DNA of 64,000 nucleotides from Desulfocurvus sp. (GCA_020692325.1 JAIMKR010000003.1:176556-240555); one strand, 5' to 3'; positions 50,112 through 62,368 are shown, numbered from the stretch's first letter. Made by a program: numbers and translations. The notes: generated by a model from the letters alone, not told the origin.

Positions 50112-51989
50112 TCAACGCGGCGGTTCGAGAAATTCCGGCACAAGCCGTCGCAGCAGTTCACGAATGGAGGCGGAATCCTGCCGTTGGGCGGCGGCGGCGA
50201 TGTCGTCAACGAGGGCGTCGAGTTCGGTGGCGGCGACGGCAGGATCGGACGCGGACGGCTCGCCGAGGATTCTGATCTTGTCATGAGCTGTGCGCAGGAC
50301 GTTCTCGCCGGCGCAGAGGAGCTCCTCGTGGAGTTTTTCACCAGGGCGGACGCCGGTGAAGGTGATGTCGACATCCACGCCGGGCTCGCGACCGCAGAGG
50401 CGGATGAGATCGCGCGCGAGGTCGACGATGCGCACGGGCTCACCCATTTCGAGCAGAAAGATTTCGCCGCCCCGCCCCATGGCGGAGGCCTGCAAAATCA
50501 GCTGACAGGCCTCGGCGATGCTCATGAAGTAGCGGGTCATGTCCGGGTGGGTGACAGTGACGGGACCGCCGCGCTCGATCTGCCGACGAAAGAGCGGCAC
50601 CACGGAACCGGACGAGCCGACGACGTTGCCGAAGCGCACGGCCATGAAGCGCGTGCGGTCGGCCCGTGTGCCGCCGGCCTCTCCGGTGGCGGTCATGCTG
50701 GCCATCAGACGCTCGGTAACACGTTTACTCGCGCCCATAATACTGCTGGGCCGCACGGCCTTGTCGGTGGAGACGAGGACGAAGCGGGCGACGCCGTGGC
50801 GCGCGGCGGCGCGCATGAGGGTACGCGTGCCGAGGATGTTGTTGGTGACCGCCGCCCAGGGGCAGACCTCCAACATGGGTACATGCTTGTAGGCGGCGGC
50901 GTGCAGGACGAGGCTGGGGGCGTGCTCGGTCAGCACGCGCTCCATGAGAGCCTCGTCGGCCACGCTGCCCAGCACGCGGACGATGCGGGGGAAACCACGC
51001 TCACCGGCGAGTTCGCCGGCGATGGCGTAGAGATTGAACTCGCAGGCGTCCACGAGGACGAGTCGAGCGGGCGCGAAACGCACGAGCTGGCGGCAGAGTT
51101 CGGAGCCGATGGACCCGCCGCAGCCGGTGACGAGCACCACCTTGTCCGTGATGACGGAGGCGAGCCCGGCCTCGTCGAGGGCGATCTCGCCGCGCCCGAG
51201 GAGGTCCTGGTAGTCCACGGGGCGGAGTTCCGGCAGGGCCTTGCCGCGCAACTGGCCGGGCAGGATGCGCTGCGGCAGGCCGGAATCTTTGCAGACGAGG
51301 ACGATGCGGCGCATCTCCTCCGCGCTGGCGTGGCCCACGGCGATGAGGACCTCGGCGACGGCGTTGGCCTGGGCCAGGCGGGGCAGCTCGGCCACGGACC
51401 CAAGCACGGGCCGGCCGTGCAGGGTGCGGCCGATCTTGCGCCGGTCGTCGTCGAGGAAGCCGACCACATGCAGGTTGAGCTCCGGCGTGGCGGCGATCTC
51501 GCGCAACAGGCGCTCGCCCAGGCCACCCGCACCGATGACGAGCACACGCCGGGGGGGAGCCTTGGGGCGCGGCAGCCGGCCAGGCCAGCGGTCGTGGAAC
51601 ACGCGGATGCCGAGCCGGAGCCCGGCGGTGAAGGCCAGGGTGAGCACGCCATCCATGGTCAGCACGGCGCGGGAGAAGCCGGTGAAGCCGTAGCGGTAGG
51701 CCACGAAGGCCACGAGCAACGCCGAGGACAGGGCCACGGCCTCCACAAGCCGGCGCACGTCGAACAGGCTGGTGTAGCGCCACATGCCGCGGTACAGCCC
51801 CAGCGCCCAGAACACGCCGAGTTTAAGCGGCAGGTCGTACTTGTACATGGCCGCCATCTGCGCGGCGTAGGGCGGGGGCAGACGGAAGTCGAAACGCAGC
51901 AGGTAGGCCAGAGTGAGCGCGGCGGCGAAGCAGACGGTCTCGGCCGCGAGCATGAGGTACAGGTTCCTGTTCTTGAAGTCGCAAAGCAT
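50112..51989 (-). CDS. UDP-HexNAc 4,6-dehydratase, membrane-bound (PglF/WbpM/CapD-like)
   Basis: The 625-aa protein has four N-terminal membrane helices, a CoA-binding-like Rossmann region (RRVLVIGAGGLGERLLREIA) and a C-terminal short-chain dehydrogenase domain. That domain carries KVVLVTGCGGSIGSELCRQL, HAAAYKHVPMLE and VSTDKAVRPSSIMGASKR. The catalytic region reads SSIMGASKR rather than YxxxK, as in WbpM/PglF. It should convert UDP-GlcNAc to the 4-keto-6-deoxy intermediate. It is the last of three leftward genes with the order of a bacillosamine pathway. Confidence 0.93.
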   Translation of the reverse strand: MLCDFKNRNLYLMLAAETVCFAAALTLAYLLRFDFRLPPPYAAQMAAMYKYDLPLKLGVFWALGLYRGMWRYTSLFDVRRLVEAVALSSALLVAFVAYRYGFTGFSRAVLTMDGVLTLAFTAGLRLGIRVFHDRWPGRLPRPKAPPRRVLVIGAGGLGERLLREIAATPELNLHVVGFLDDDRRKIGRTLHGRPVLGSVAELPRLAQANAVAEVLIAVGHASAEEMRRIVLVCKDSGLPQRILPGQLRGKALPELRPVDYQDLLGRGEIALDEAGLASVITDKVVLVTGCGGSIGSELCRQLVRFAPARLVLVDACEFNLYAIAGELAGERGFPRIVRVLGSVADEALMERVLTEHAPSLVLHAAAYKHVPMLEVCPWAAVTNNILGTRTLMRAAARHGVARFVLVSTDKAVRPSSIMGASKRVTERLMASMTATGEAGGTRADRTRFMAVRFGNVVGSSGSVVPLFRRQIERGGPVTVTHPDMTRYFMSIAEACQLILQASAMGRGGEIFLLEMGEPVRIVDLARDLIRLCGREPGVDVDITFTGVRPGEKLHEELLCAGENVLRTAHDKIRILGEPSASDPAVAATELDALVDDIAAAAQRQDSASIRELLRRLVPEFLEPPR

Positions 51990-52018
51990 GACGAGGTCCT
52001 CGGGCCGCGCGAAACGCG

Positions 52019-53197
52019 CTATTCGGCGGAGCCGCGCCCGGACGCGCGGACGAGACGGGCCACGCGCGCCACGTCATCGCGGGTCATGGCCGAGCCCGAG
52101 GGCAGGCACAGTCCGCGTGCGAAGAGTTCCCCGGCCACCCGCCCACCAAAGACCGGCCGCCCCGCGAAAACCGGCTGCATGTGCATGGGCTTCCACAGCG
52201 GGCGCGACTCGATGTTCTCCGCCTCCAGGGCCAACCGCACGTCCTCCGGCGTGGCGCCGAAGGCTTCGGCGTCGATGAGGACCACGGTAAGCCAGCGGTT
52301 TGCGCGTCCGGTCGCGACCTCGGGCATGAGCGAAAGGCCCGGCGTCGCGGCGAATTCCTCGGCATACCAGTGGGAAATGAGCCGACGTTTGGCCACGCGG
52401 GCCTCCAGCGTCTCCAGCTGGCCCAGACCGATGGCGGCGAGGATGTTGCTCAGGCGATAGTTATAGCCCAGCTCCACGTGCTCGTAATAGGGCGCGGGCT
52501 CACGGGCCTGCTGCGAGAGCTTGCGCGCCCGCGCGACGAGGCCCGCGTCCGCCGAGGCCAGCATTCCACCGCCGGAGGTGGTGATGATCTTGTTGCCGTT
52601 GAAGGAGAAGATGCTGGCGGCGAGGCCAGGCCAGGAGCCGGCGTGCCTGCCGGGGCCGCCGATCCCGTCGTATCCGTAGCGCGCGCCCACGCTCTCCGCG
52701 CAGTCGGCCAAAAGCGGCACACCGAAAGGGGCGCAGACGTCCAGCAGCCGCGCGTAGTCGGCGCACTGGCCATAGAGGTCCGTGGGGATGACTGCTTTGG
52801 CCCGCCGGCCCTGCTTGGCGAAAAACTCCAGCGCCTCGCGCAGGCGCTCGGGATCCATGTTCCAGCTCGCGCGGTCGGCGTCGATGAAGGCGAGGTCGGC
52901 CCCCAGCTGCGCGGCCGGCGCCACGGAGCCCACGAAGGTCAGCGTGGCGGCGAGAACCAAGTCGCCGGGCCCCACCCCCAGGCAGCGCAGGGCCAAGTGG
53001 ATGGCCGCCGTGCCGCTGGACACGGCCAGACAATGCGCGATGCCCGTGTGCTCGGCGAAGGCTGCCTCGAAGGCGTCCACCTGCGGGCCAAGGGGCGCGA
53101 TGTAGTTGCTGGCGAAGGCCTGGGCCACGTGCCCGGCCTCGCGGCCGCTCATGTGCGGCGGCGAGAGGAACAGGCGCGGCGGTTTGTTATCGGCCAT
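52019..53197 (-). CDS. DegT/DnrJ sugar aminotransferase (PglE-like)
   Basis: The 392-aa PLP enzyme has the family's N-terminal binding region (RLFLSPPHMSGREAGHVAQA), CLAVSSGTAAIHLALRCLGV, PTDLYGQCADY, DCAESVGARYG and the PLP lysine in FSFNGNKIITTSGGGML. The ...IAPLGPQVDAFE start and overall length resemble PglE. It would aminate the 4-keto sugar made by the dehydratase encoded next. It lies 9 bases after the acetyltransferase gene and 29 bases before the dehydratase gene. Confidence 0.93.
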   Translation of the reverse strand: MADNKPPRLFLSPPHMSGREAGHVAQAFASNYIAPLGPQVDAFEAAFAEHTGIAHCLAVSSGTAAIHLALRCLGVGPGDLVLAATLTFVGSVAPAAQLGADLAFIDADRASWNMDPERLREALEFFAKQGRRAKAVIPTDLYGQCADYARLLDVCAPFGVPLLADCAESVGARYGYDGIGGPGRHAGSWPGLAASIFSFNGNKIITTSGGGMLASADAGLVARARKLSQQAREPAPYYEHVELGYNYRLSNILAAIGLGQLETLEARVAKRRLISHWYAEEFAATPGLSLMPEVATGRANRWLTVVLIDAEAFGATPEDVRLALEAENIESRPLWKPMHMQPVFAGRPVFGGRVAGELFARGLCLPSGSAMTRDDVARVARLVRASGRGSAE

Positions 53198-53206
53198 GGC
53201 GGGAAA

Positions 53207-53836
53207 TCAGGCCAGCGGTCTGGCCGGCACGCCGCCCACGGTGGTGCGTTCGGGCACGTCGGACACGACCGCCGCACCGGCCCCGACCACGCTCCACGCG
53301 CCGATGGAGACGCCGGGCGTGGCGCAGGAGCCCACGCCGACGAGCGCGCCCTCGCCCACGGTCACATTGCCGGCCAGATGCGCGCCGGGGGCCATGTGGG
53401 CGTGCGCGCCCAGCACGCAGTGGTGATCGATGCTGGAGCAGGTGTTGAGGATGGCGTTCTCGCCGATGTGCGCGCCGGGATTGGCCACGGAGCCGGCGGC
53501 CAGCACCGCTCCCGCGCCGACGATGACGTCGGGGGCGAGGACGGCCGTGGGGTGGATGGCGGTGACGAAATGCTCGCGGGCCTTGCAAAGTTCGGCGAAG
53601 AGCCGGGCGCGGGTGGCGTTATCGCCCACGCCCAGGGCCACGCAGTCGTGCGGGGTCTCGGCCAGGGCGGCCAAAGGACCCAGCACGTGCAGACCCATGA
53701 CGCGCGTGCCGCGCAGGGCCGGATCGTCGTCGAGAAAGCCGACGATTTCCATCTCGCGGCCCTTGGTCCACATCTGGAACAGGATGTCCGCGACCACTTG
53801 CCCGTGTCCGCTTGCGCCCAAGACCACGATCTGCAT
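53207..53836 (-). CDS. Sugar O/N-acetyltransferase (PglD-like)
   Basis: The 209-aa protein starts at ATG 53836 (GGGAGGG upstream). It has an N-terminal Rossmann-like UDP-sugar domain (MQIVVLGASGHGQVVADILF, VGFLDDDPALRG) and a left-handed beta-helix of hexapeptide repeats (AIHPTAVLAPDVIVGAGAVL, HIGENAILNTCSSIDHHCVL). The candidate catalytic His lies in SIDHHC. It should N-acetylate the 4-amino sugar to give a UDP-di-N-acetylbacillosamine-like product. It is first in the three-gene operon. Confidence 0.92.
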   Translation of the reverse strand: MQIVVLGASGHGQVVADILFQMWTKGREMEIVGFLDDDPALRGTRVMGLHVLGPLAALAETPHDCVALGVGDNATRARLFAELCKAREHFVTAIHPTAVLAPDVIVGAGAVLAAGSVANPGAHIGENAILNTCSSIDHHCVLGAHAHMAPGAHLAGNVTVGEGALVGVGSCATPGVSIGAWSVVGAGAAVVSDVPERTTVGGVPARPLA

Positions 53837-53926
53837 CGCCACCCTCCCGCGTCATTCTGATTGGTCCCCCGTGTCCGGCCCACGTTCGGGGGCCGGGGGG
53901 AAATCGGCCTCCCGGGAATGGTTCGC

Positions 53927-54856
53927 TTACGCGTTTGCCGCGTATACCTCGTCGAGGATGGCCTTGCCGCCCGCCGCGAGCACACGCTCTGCCAGGCGCG
54001 CGCCGATGTTCCACGCATCGGCGACGGGGCCGGCCTCCTCCAATCGGATAGGGGTTTTGCCGTTCATGCCGGCGACGAAGCCGGTCAGCGTCAGCACGCC
54101 GTCAGCCATGCGGCTCCAGGCCGCGATGGGCACCTGACAGCCGCCGTCGAGCCCGGTGAGGAAGCCGCGTTCGGCGGCCACCTGCGCCCCGGTCTCGGGA
54201 TGGTGCAGAAAAGCGAGCAGTTTGGCCATCTCAGGACGGTCGGTGCGGTATTCGATGCCCAGCGCGCCCTGGGCCACGGCGGGCAGGAAGCGCGGCGGCG
54301 CGAGAATTTCCACCTTGGGCGCGGTGAGGCCCAGACGGTTCAAACCGGCGGTGGCCACCACGATGGCGTCGAACTGGCCCTCAAGGAGCTTGCGCACGCG
54401 CGTATCCAGGTTGCCGCGCAGGCTCTCGATATCCAGATCGGGCCGCAGGGTTTTGAGTTGGGCCTGCCGGCGCAGGCTGCTGGTGCCCACATGCGCGCCA
54501 TCGGGCAGGGCGTCCAGGCCGTCGTACTTCACGGAGAGCAGGCTGTCCGTCGGGGCCTCGCGCACGGGGTTCACGCCCACGGTCAGTTGCGGAGGCAGCT
54601 GGGTGGGCACGTCCTTCATGCTGTGCACGGCGAGATCGGCGCGGCCGTCCAGCAGCGCCTCCTCGATCTCCTTGACGAACAACCCCTTGCCGCCGACCTT
54701 GGCCAGCGGCACGTCGAGAATCTTGTCGCCGGTGGTCTTGATCCTGAGCAGATCGACCTCGAGATCGGCGTATTGGCGGCGCAGCAGCGCGGAAATGTGC
54801 TCAGCCTGCCAGAGGGCGAGCTTGCTGCCACGCGTGGCGATGGTGACCTTGCGCAT
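53927..54856 (-). CDS. hemC: Porphobilinogen deaminase (hydroxymethylbilane synthase)
   Basis: The 309-aa product starts at ATG 54856 ([20 protein letters not shown]). It shows [11 protein letters not shown] with the catalytic Asp, [11 protein letters not shown] and the cofactor Cys in [12 protein letters not shown]. It polymerises four porphobilinogens to hydroxymethylbilane in heme, siroheme and corrinoid biosynthesis. It starts 10 bases after the zinc-ribbon gene. A short GC hairpin (CCGGCCC / GGGCCGG at 53875-53896) follows its stop but has no T-run. Confidence 0.97.
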   Translation of the reverse strand: MRKVTIATRGSKLALWQAEHISALLRRQYADLEVDLLRIKTTGDKILDVPLAKVGGKGLFVKEIEEALLDGRADLAVHSMKDVPTQLPPQLTVGVNPVREAPTDSLLSVKYDGLDALPDGAHVGTSSLRRQAQLKTLRPDLDIESLRGNLDTRVRKLLEGQFDAIVVATAGLNRLGLTAPKVEILAPPRFLPAVAQGALGIEYRTDRPEMAKLLAFLHHPETGAQVAAERGFLTGLDGGCQVPIAAWSRMADGVLTLTGFVAGMNGKTPIRLEEAGPVADAWNIGARLAERVLAAGGKAILDEVYAANA

Positions 54857-54866
54857 GAGCCCGGAC

Positions 54867-55115
54867 CTAGTGGCAGGAGGAGCAGGAGCCGCCGGAGCAG
54901 CCGGCGCAGCCGCCGGAAGGCGCGGCGGCCGGAGCGGCGGAGCCGACGGATTCGCCGACATCGTGACCGCCACCCATCTTGCTGCGGCAGCAACTCATGA
55001 GCTTCTCGGTCTTGTCCGACCCGCAATGCGGGCAGGCCACGGCCTCATCCTGTCCCATGACGAGTTCCTCGAACGTTTTTCCACACTTGCGGCATGTATA
55101 TTCAAAGATGGGCAT
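54867..55115 (-). CDS. FmdB-type zinc-ribbon protein
   Basis: The 82-aa protein begins [19 protein letters not shown] and continues with [10 protein letters not shown], giving the two CxxC pairs of the FmdB/CxxC_CXXC_SSSS regulatory family. After the ribbon comes CCRSKMGGG and a Gly/Ala/Pro/Cys-rich tail ending [13 protein letters not shown]. The family's role is not settled (putative regulators). It is immediately upstream of hemC and probably co-transcribed. Confidence 0.9.
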   Translation of the reverse strand: MPIFEYTCRKCGKTFEELVMGQDEAVACPHCGSDKTEKLMSCCRSKMGGGHDVGESVGSAAPAAAPSGGCAGCSGGSCSSCH

Positions 55116-55211
55116 TGTTCCCTCGCGATGTAAAATTCGGGTCCGTAGCGGCTTGCTACCTAGCGCAAATCGCGCCCGCTGGCAACGCCGCCCGGACCCG
55201 GACAGGTTCTA

Positions 55212-57818
<2,607 letters not shown>

Positions 57819-57986
57819 ATGTGTTCCATTGGCCGCCTGGGCCAAGCGCTGCGCAGCCGTCGGCGCGCCCTCGCGCCGGCGCAGGCGGACCGGTTTGGTT
57901 AACGCCTTCCGTTTTTTCAACTCCACGTCTCCTTGCCCTTTGGAGTGCACCGGGGACAAGGATGTCCGCACAGTACCGAGTGATTT

Positions 57987-58014
57987 ATTCTAATGCCATA
58001 TTCCCGCATGGCAA
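57987..58014 (-). promoter_or_regulatory. Candidate sigma-70 promoter for lon
   Basis: On the minus strand TTGCCA (58014-58009) and TAGAAT (57992-57987) are 16 bases apart, each matching 5/6 of consensus. The predicted transcript start near 57980 leaves about 60 bases to TTG 57920 and about 160 to ATG 57818. No clear sigma-32 box was seen. The rest of the 383-bp divergent gap 57819-58201 holds no gene. Confidence 0.4.
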
Positions 58015-58201
58015 GTGCCGCAATCGGCATTTCCCGTCCGCTCCGGCGCGTCCGGCCTCCGGGACTGCCGTCGCGCAACCTTTGCCGGGCCGTCACGCCG
58101 CGGTAACATTTCCGTCTCCCGGCGGCGGTACTGTCGCCGGGCCTGGGATTCCGCGCCGGCCGGCCCCCCGCCGCCCGGCCGCCCCACGCGAAGGAGACGG
58201 C

Positions 58202-58888
58202 ATGGACCAACGCAGGATCATGGTGGTGGAGGACCACGTCCAGACCCGGGAGCTGTTGCAGTACAATCTGGAGGCCGCCGGCTACGAAGTTCGCACGGCC
58301 GGCGCGGGCGAACAGGGCCTTGAGGTCATGAACCGCTGGCGGCCCGACCTCGTGCTGCTGGACATCATGCTGCCGGAGATCGACGGACTGGAGGTGTGCC
58401 GCCGGCTCAAACAGACGCCCTCCCTGCGCGCGGTGCCGGTCATCATGCTCACGGCGCGCGGCGACGAGGTGGACCGCGTGGTGGGCCTGGAGCTGGGGGC
58501 CGAGGACTACGTGGTCAAGCCCTTCAGCCCGCGCGAGCTGCTGCTGCGTATAAAAAATGCCCTGCGCCGCGCCGGCGGCGAGCCTGCGGACGTGGAGGAG
58601 GTGTGGCGCCACGAGGGGCTGGTGGTGAACTTCGCCGCGCACGAGATGGAGGTGGACGGCGAAATGCACCAGCTCACCGCCACGGAACACCGCCTGCTCA
58701 AGGAGTTGGTGCAGGCGCGCGGCCGCGTGCTCTCGCGCGACCGGCTGCTGGACACCGTGTGGAACACGGACTTCGAGGGCGCCTCGCGCACGGTGGACAC
58801 GCACATGCGCCGCCTGCGCGCCAAGCTCGGCTCCTACGCCGAGTGCATCGAAACCGTGCGCGGCGTGGGCTATCGCTTCCGCGCCTGA
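58202..58888 (+). CDS. OmpR/PhoB-family response regulator
   Basis: The 228-aa protein starts at ATG 58202 with AAGGAG upstream. The receiver domain shows VVEDHVQTREL (acidic pair), LVLLDIMLPEIDGLEV (phospho-acceptor Asp), the conserved Thr in IMLTARGD and Lys in DYVVKPFSPREL. The winged-helix DNA-binding domain ends TVDTHMRRLRAKLGSYAECI then ETVRGVGYRFRA. It is closest in style to PhoB. No histidine kinase gene is adjacent, so its partner and signal are unknown. 58889-59171 downstream contains no gene. Confidence 0.93.
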   Translation: MDQRRIMVVEDHVQTRELLQYNLEAAGYEVRTAGAGEQGLEVMNRWRPDLVLLDIMLPEIDGLEVCRRLKQTPSLRAVPVIMLTARGDEVDRVVGLELGAEDYVVKPFSPRELLLRIKNALRRAGGEPADVEEVWRHEGLVVNFAAHEMEVDGEMHQLTATEHRLLKELVQARGRVLSRDRLLDTVWNTDFEGASRTVDTHMRRLRAKLGSYAECIETVRGVGYRFRA

Positions 58889-59171
58889 CCGTTCCGACGC
58901 ATCCGCGATTTTCCCTTTTTCGCGTCCGGCGCCCCCCGACGACGCCTCACCGCCCGTCCGGACGCGTGCCGGTTCCTCGATCCCGGCGGGCGAGTCTTTC
59001 CGACGATTCCATCCGGCGCGGCAGGGGCCGCTCCACCGTCCCCGCTCCCGCCTGTCGCATCCACACTTGTACCACAGAAGTCACGCCCCGGTAACCCGCG
59101 TCACGAATCCCCATGCTAGAGCCTCTTCGGAAAACCGAAGGGAACCACAGACAAAAACTCAGGAGGAAGCC

Positions 59172-59525
59172 ATGCAGGGAACTTTGCGCCAGCGGTTGTT
59201 GACCGCTCTTGACGGCCTGACCATTCCGACCTGCCCCGACGCCGAGATGGACGACACCCCGCGCCTGGACGCCTGCGCGGACGAGAACGAGTACGCCTCG
59301 CGCGTGGTCGAGGTGGGAATGCAGCTGGCCCTGCGCCGCCGCATGGAGGCCCGCCGTCTGGAGATCGAGGAGGCGCTCGCGCGCATGGACATCGGCGCGT
59401 ACGGCGTCTGCGAGGACTGCGGCGACGAGATTGGCGCGGCCAGGCTCATCGCCAACCCGACAGCCAAGCTGTGCGTGCACTGCCAGGCCGACCGCGAGCG
59501 CGCCCATTACCTCCGCTGCGCCTAG
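59172..59525 (+). CDS. DksA/TraR-type C4 zinc-finger protein
   Basis: The 117-aa protein starts behind AGGAGGAAGCC. It has a helical N-terminus (RRRMEARRLEIEEALARMDI) and a zinc finger YGVCEDCGDEIGAARLIANP ... CVHCQ, the DksA/TraR signature with four Cys. Full-length DksA has a longer coiled coil with acidic tip residues; here the helical part is short, so it belongs to the broader TraR/DksA group. It may bind the RNA polymerase secondary channel and work with (p)ppGpp, whose synthetase is encoded at 2.6-4.8 kb. It is followed after 30 bases by the PHP-glycosyltransferase gene. Confidence 0.88.
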   Translation: MQGTLRQRLLTALDGLTIPTCPDAEMDDTPRLDACADENEYASRVVEVGMQLALRRRMEARRLEIEEALARMDIGAYGVCEDCGDEIGAARLIANPTAKLCVHCQADRERAHYLRCA

Positions 59526-59555
59526 GCCAGGGCAACCGCAATGCGGGAGCAAGCA

Positions 59556-62096
59556 ATGACGACCGACGCCTTCTCCATCGACCTGCACGTCCACTCGCGC
59601 CACTCCACCCGCCCCTCGCAATGGGTGCTGCAACGCATGGGCTGCCCGGAAAGCTTCACCCAACCCCGGCGGATCTACGACATCGCCCGCGCGCGCGGCA
59701 TGTCCCTCGTCACCATCACCGACCACAACACCATCGCCGGTTCGCTGGAAATCGCCCACCTGCCCGGAACCTTCGTCAGTGAGGAGATAACCACCTACTT
59801 CCCCGAGGACCGCTGCAAGCTCCACGTGCTGGCCTACAACATCACCGAGACCAACCACGCGGACTTCCAGCGCCTGCGCGGAAACGTCCTCGAACTCGTG
59901 CCCTACCTGCGCGATCAGGGCATCACGCACGTGCTGGCCCACCCGCTCTTCGCGGTCAACGGCAAGCTCACGCCGGAGCGCTTCGAGCAGGCGCTGCTGC
60001 TCTTCAACACGCTCGAGCTCAACGGCTCGCGCGACGCCACCCAGAACAGGACCCTCAAACGCATCGTCGGCGCGCTCACGCCAGCGGTCATGGAGCGGCT
60101 GGCCGAGCGCCACGGCATCGCCCCTTACGGGGCAACCCCCTGGAGAAAGGCGCTCACCGCCGGCAGCGACGACCACTCGGCTCTGGGCATCGCGCGGATG
60201 CACACGCGCTTCGCCGGCCCGGCCACGGTGGAACGGCTACTCCAGGCCATCCCCGCCGGCGAGGGCGAGATACTGGGCGAGCCGGCCACGCCCTGGAACA
60301 TGGCCCACAACCTCTGCGGCATCGCCTATCAGTTCTACAAAAGCCGCAGCGGGCGGATGCCCGAGAGCCACGTGTGCGTGCGCTTCGCCGACGCCCTGCT
60401 CGACCCGGCGGGCAAACCCCGGCGCGGCGCGCGGGCGCTATTGCACGGCCTGGCCGACCGCGTCCGCCTGGGTCTGTACACGCTGGTGTCGGACAAGAAC
60501 GCGCCCAGCGCCATGCTCTTGGCCGAGGCCAGCGCCGTCATCCGCGCCGACGCCGACATGATGGATGCGGCCAATGGCCGCGACACCGAGGCCGCGCCCG
60601 AGGAAATCTGGCGGCGCTTCGTCTCCCGCGTCACCGACCGGCTGCTCGCCCGCTTCGCCGGACGCACGCTCACCGCCGTTCAGGAGGCGGACATCTTCGG
60701 CCTGTTCCACGAGGTGGCCTCGGCCGGGTCCATGTACGCCATGCTCTCGCCCTTCTTCCTCTCCTGCGAGCTCTTCGCCAGCGAGCGCGCCTTCGCCCGG
60801 CGCTGCATGACCCGCTTCGGCCTGGAGCCGGAGCGGCCGCGCGGCCTCAAAATAGCGCACTTCACCGACACCTTCGCCGAGGTCAACGGCGTTGCCCACA
60901 CCATCCAGCAGCAAATCGAGCTGGCCGGCAAGCACGGCAAGGACATGACCGTGGTCACCTGCGCCGAGGGCCTGACCAGGGACGAGATCGGACACGGGGC
61001 GGCGCGCTTCGCGCCCGTCGGCTCCTTCAGCCTGCCGGAGTACCCGGAAATCACCCTGCACTACCCGCCCTTCCTCAAAATGCTGTCCTGGTGCGCGGAG
61101 CGGGAGTTCGACTGCATCCTCACGGCCACCCCCGGACCGGTGGGGCTGGCCGGGCTGGCCATCGCGCGCATCCTCAAAATCCCCTGCCACGGCACGTACC
61201 ACACGGCCTTCCCGCAGTACGTGCGCATGTTCACCGAGGACCCGGCCATGGAGGACGCAGCCTGGCGCTACATGCGCTGGTTCTACGGTCAGATGGACGC
61301 CATCTACGCGCCCAGCCGCTCCACCGCGCGCGATCTTGCGGAACGCGGCATCGACGCCGACCGCATCGTGGTGCACCCGCGCGGGGTGGACACCGAGCGC
61401 TTCCACCCGGAATCGCGCGGCCGCTTCTTCGAGGACATGGGATTGCGGTGCCAGTTCAAGATCCTCTATGTGGGCCGTGTCTCGCGCGAGAAGAGCCTGG
61501 ACGTGCTGGCCGAGGCCTTCCGCACCATCCACGCCCACCGGCCGGACGCCCGGCTCGTGGTGGTGGGCGACGGCCCGTACATGGAGGAGATGCGCGCGCA
61601 GACCGCCGACCTGCCCGTCGTCTACACCGGCTATCTGCGGGGCGAGGACCTGGTGAACGCCTACGCGGGGGCGGACCTGTTCGTCTTCCCCAGTGCCACG
61701 GACACCTTCGGCAATGTGGTGCTGGAGGCGCAGGCCAGCGGCCTGCCCGTGGTGGTGACCAGCGCGGGCGGCCCGCGCGAGGCCATGCGACCCGGCCGCA
61801 CCGGCCTAGTGGTGGAGCCCTACGATCCGCACGCCCTGGCCATGAGCGTGCTCGACCTGATGCTGGACAGGGAGCGTCTGGCGGACATGGCGCGCCTGGC
61901 CCGCAAATACGCGGCGCAAATCTCCTTCGACCAGGCCTTCCTCAAAACCTGGGAAATATACGCCGGCATCGTGCGCGGCGGCGGCCGCCCCACGGCCCCC
62001 CGGCGCGACGGCCGTCCAGCAACGCCCAGCGCCGCCAACGCGGAGAGGGACGGCACGGGCGGCGTTCCCGGATCATCCCGGGCCAAGGCCGCGTAA
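59556..62096 (+). CDS. PHP-domain / GT4 glycosyltransferase fusion protein
   Basis: ATG 59556 has GGGAG seven bases upstream; an in-frame ATG at 59541 would add five residues. The 846-aa protein has an N-terminal PHP phosphoesterase-like domain with metal-binding motifs DLHVHSRHS, TITDHNTIAG, VLAHPLFAV and AGSDDHSALG. A middle helical region is followed by a complete GT4 glycosyltransferase: ALKIAHFTDTFAEVNGVAHT-like start, FKILYVGRVSREKSLDVLAE, VVVGDGPYMEEM and FPSATDTFGNVVLEAQASGL. The second half looks like diacylglycerol or mannosyl transferases. The fusion suggests coupled hydrolysis and transfer on a glycolipid, but the substrate is unknown. Confidence 0.9.
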   Translation: MTTDAFSIDLHVHSRHSTRPSQWVLQRMGCPESFTQPRRIYDIARARGMSLVTITDHNTIAGSLEIAHLPGTFVSEEITTYFPEDRCKLHVLAYNITETNHADFQRLRGNVLELVPYLRDQGITHVLAHPLFAVNGKLTPERFEQALLLFNTLELNGSRDATQNRTLKRIVGALTPAVMERLAERHGIAPYGATPWRKALTAGSDDHSALGIARMHTRFAGPATVERLLQAIPAGEGEILGEPATPWNMAHNLCGIAYQFYKSRSGRMPESHVCVRFADALLDPAGKPRRGARALLHGLADRVRLGLYTLVSDKNAPSAMLLAEASAVIRADADMMDAANGRDTEAAPEEIWRRFVSRVTDRLLARFAGRTLTAVQEADIFGLFHEVASAGSMYAMLSPFFLSCELFASERAFARRCMTRFGLEPERPRGLKIAHFTDTFAEVNGVAHTIQQQIELAGKHGKDMTVVTCAEGLTRDEIGHGAARFAPVGSFSLPEYPEITLHYPPFLKMLSWCAEREFDCILTATPGPVGLAGLAIARILKIPCHGTYHTAFPQYVRMFTEDPAMEDAAWRYMRWFYGQMDAIYAPSRSTARDLAERGIDADRIVVHPRGVDTERFHPESRGRFFEDMGLRCQFKILYVGRVSREKSLDVLAEAFRTIHAHRPDARLVVVGDGPYMEEMRAQTADLPVVYTGYLRGEDLVNAYAGADLFVFPSATDTFGNVVLEAQASGLPVVVTSAGGPREAMRPGRTGLVVEPYDPHALAMSVLDLMLDRERLADMARLARKYAAQISFDQAFLKTWEIYAGIVRGGGRPTAPRRDGRPATPSAANAERDGTGGVPGSSRAKAA

Positions 62097-62125
62097 CCAT
62101 CCTCAACGCCATCCTCCTCCAGTCC

Positions 62126-62165
62126 GGGGCCCCCGCGTTCCACCAACCCGAGACGCGGGGGCCCC
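62126..62165 (+). terminator. GC-rich hairpin after the PHP-GT4 gene
   Basis: A perfect 13-bp inverted repeat, GGGGCCCCCGCGT / ACGCGGGGGCCCC, with a 14-base loop lies 30 bases after the stop of the PHP-GT4 gene. There is no T-run, so termination efficiency is uncertain. Confidence 0.5.
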
Positions 62166-62312
62166 GCCATTCGCGGTGGCGGCCACGAGGCGCACAAGGC
62201 TGGCCCGCCCCCGCGACCGGCGGCGGCAATCAACGCATCAAAGGCTTTGCGGGGACTGCCGCGAGAGCCTGACACGCGGTGGCAAGCCCCACCTCACGGC
62301 CTCCAGCCACAG

Positions 62313-62348
62313 AAAAGCCCCCGCGACCGGACAAGTCGCGGGGGCTTC
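62313..62348 (-). terminator. Rho-independent terminator of the amphi-Trp/CofD-like operon
   Basis: A perfect 12-bp stem (AGCCCCCGCGAC / GTCGCGGGGGCT) has a 7-base loop. Read leftward it is followed by TTTT, and it sits about 20 bases after the stop of the leftward amphi-Trp gene. Confidence 0.85.
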
Positions 62349-62368
62349 GCAGAGGCGGGAGGGGAACG

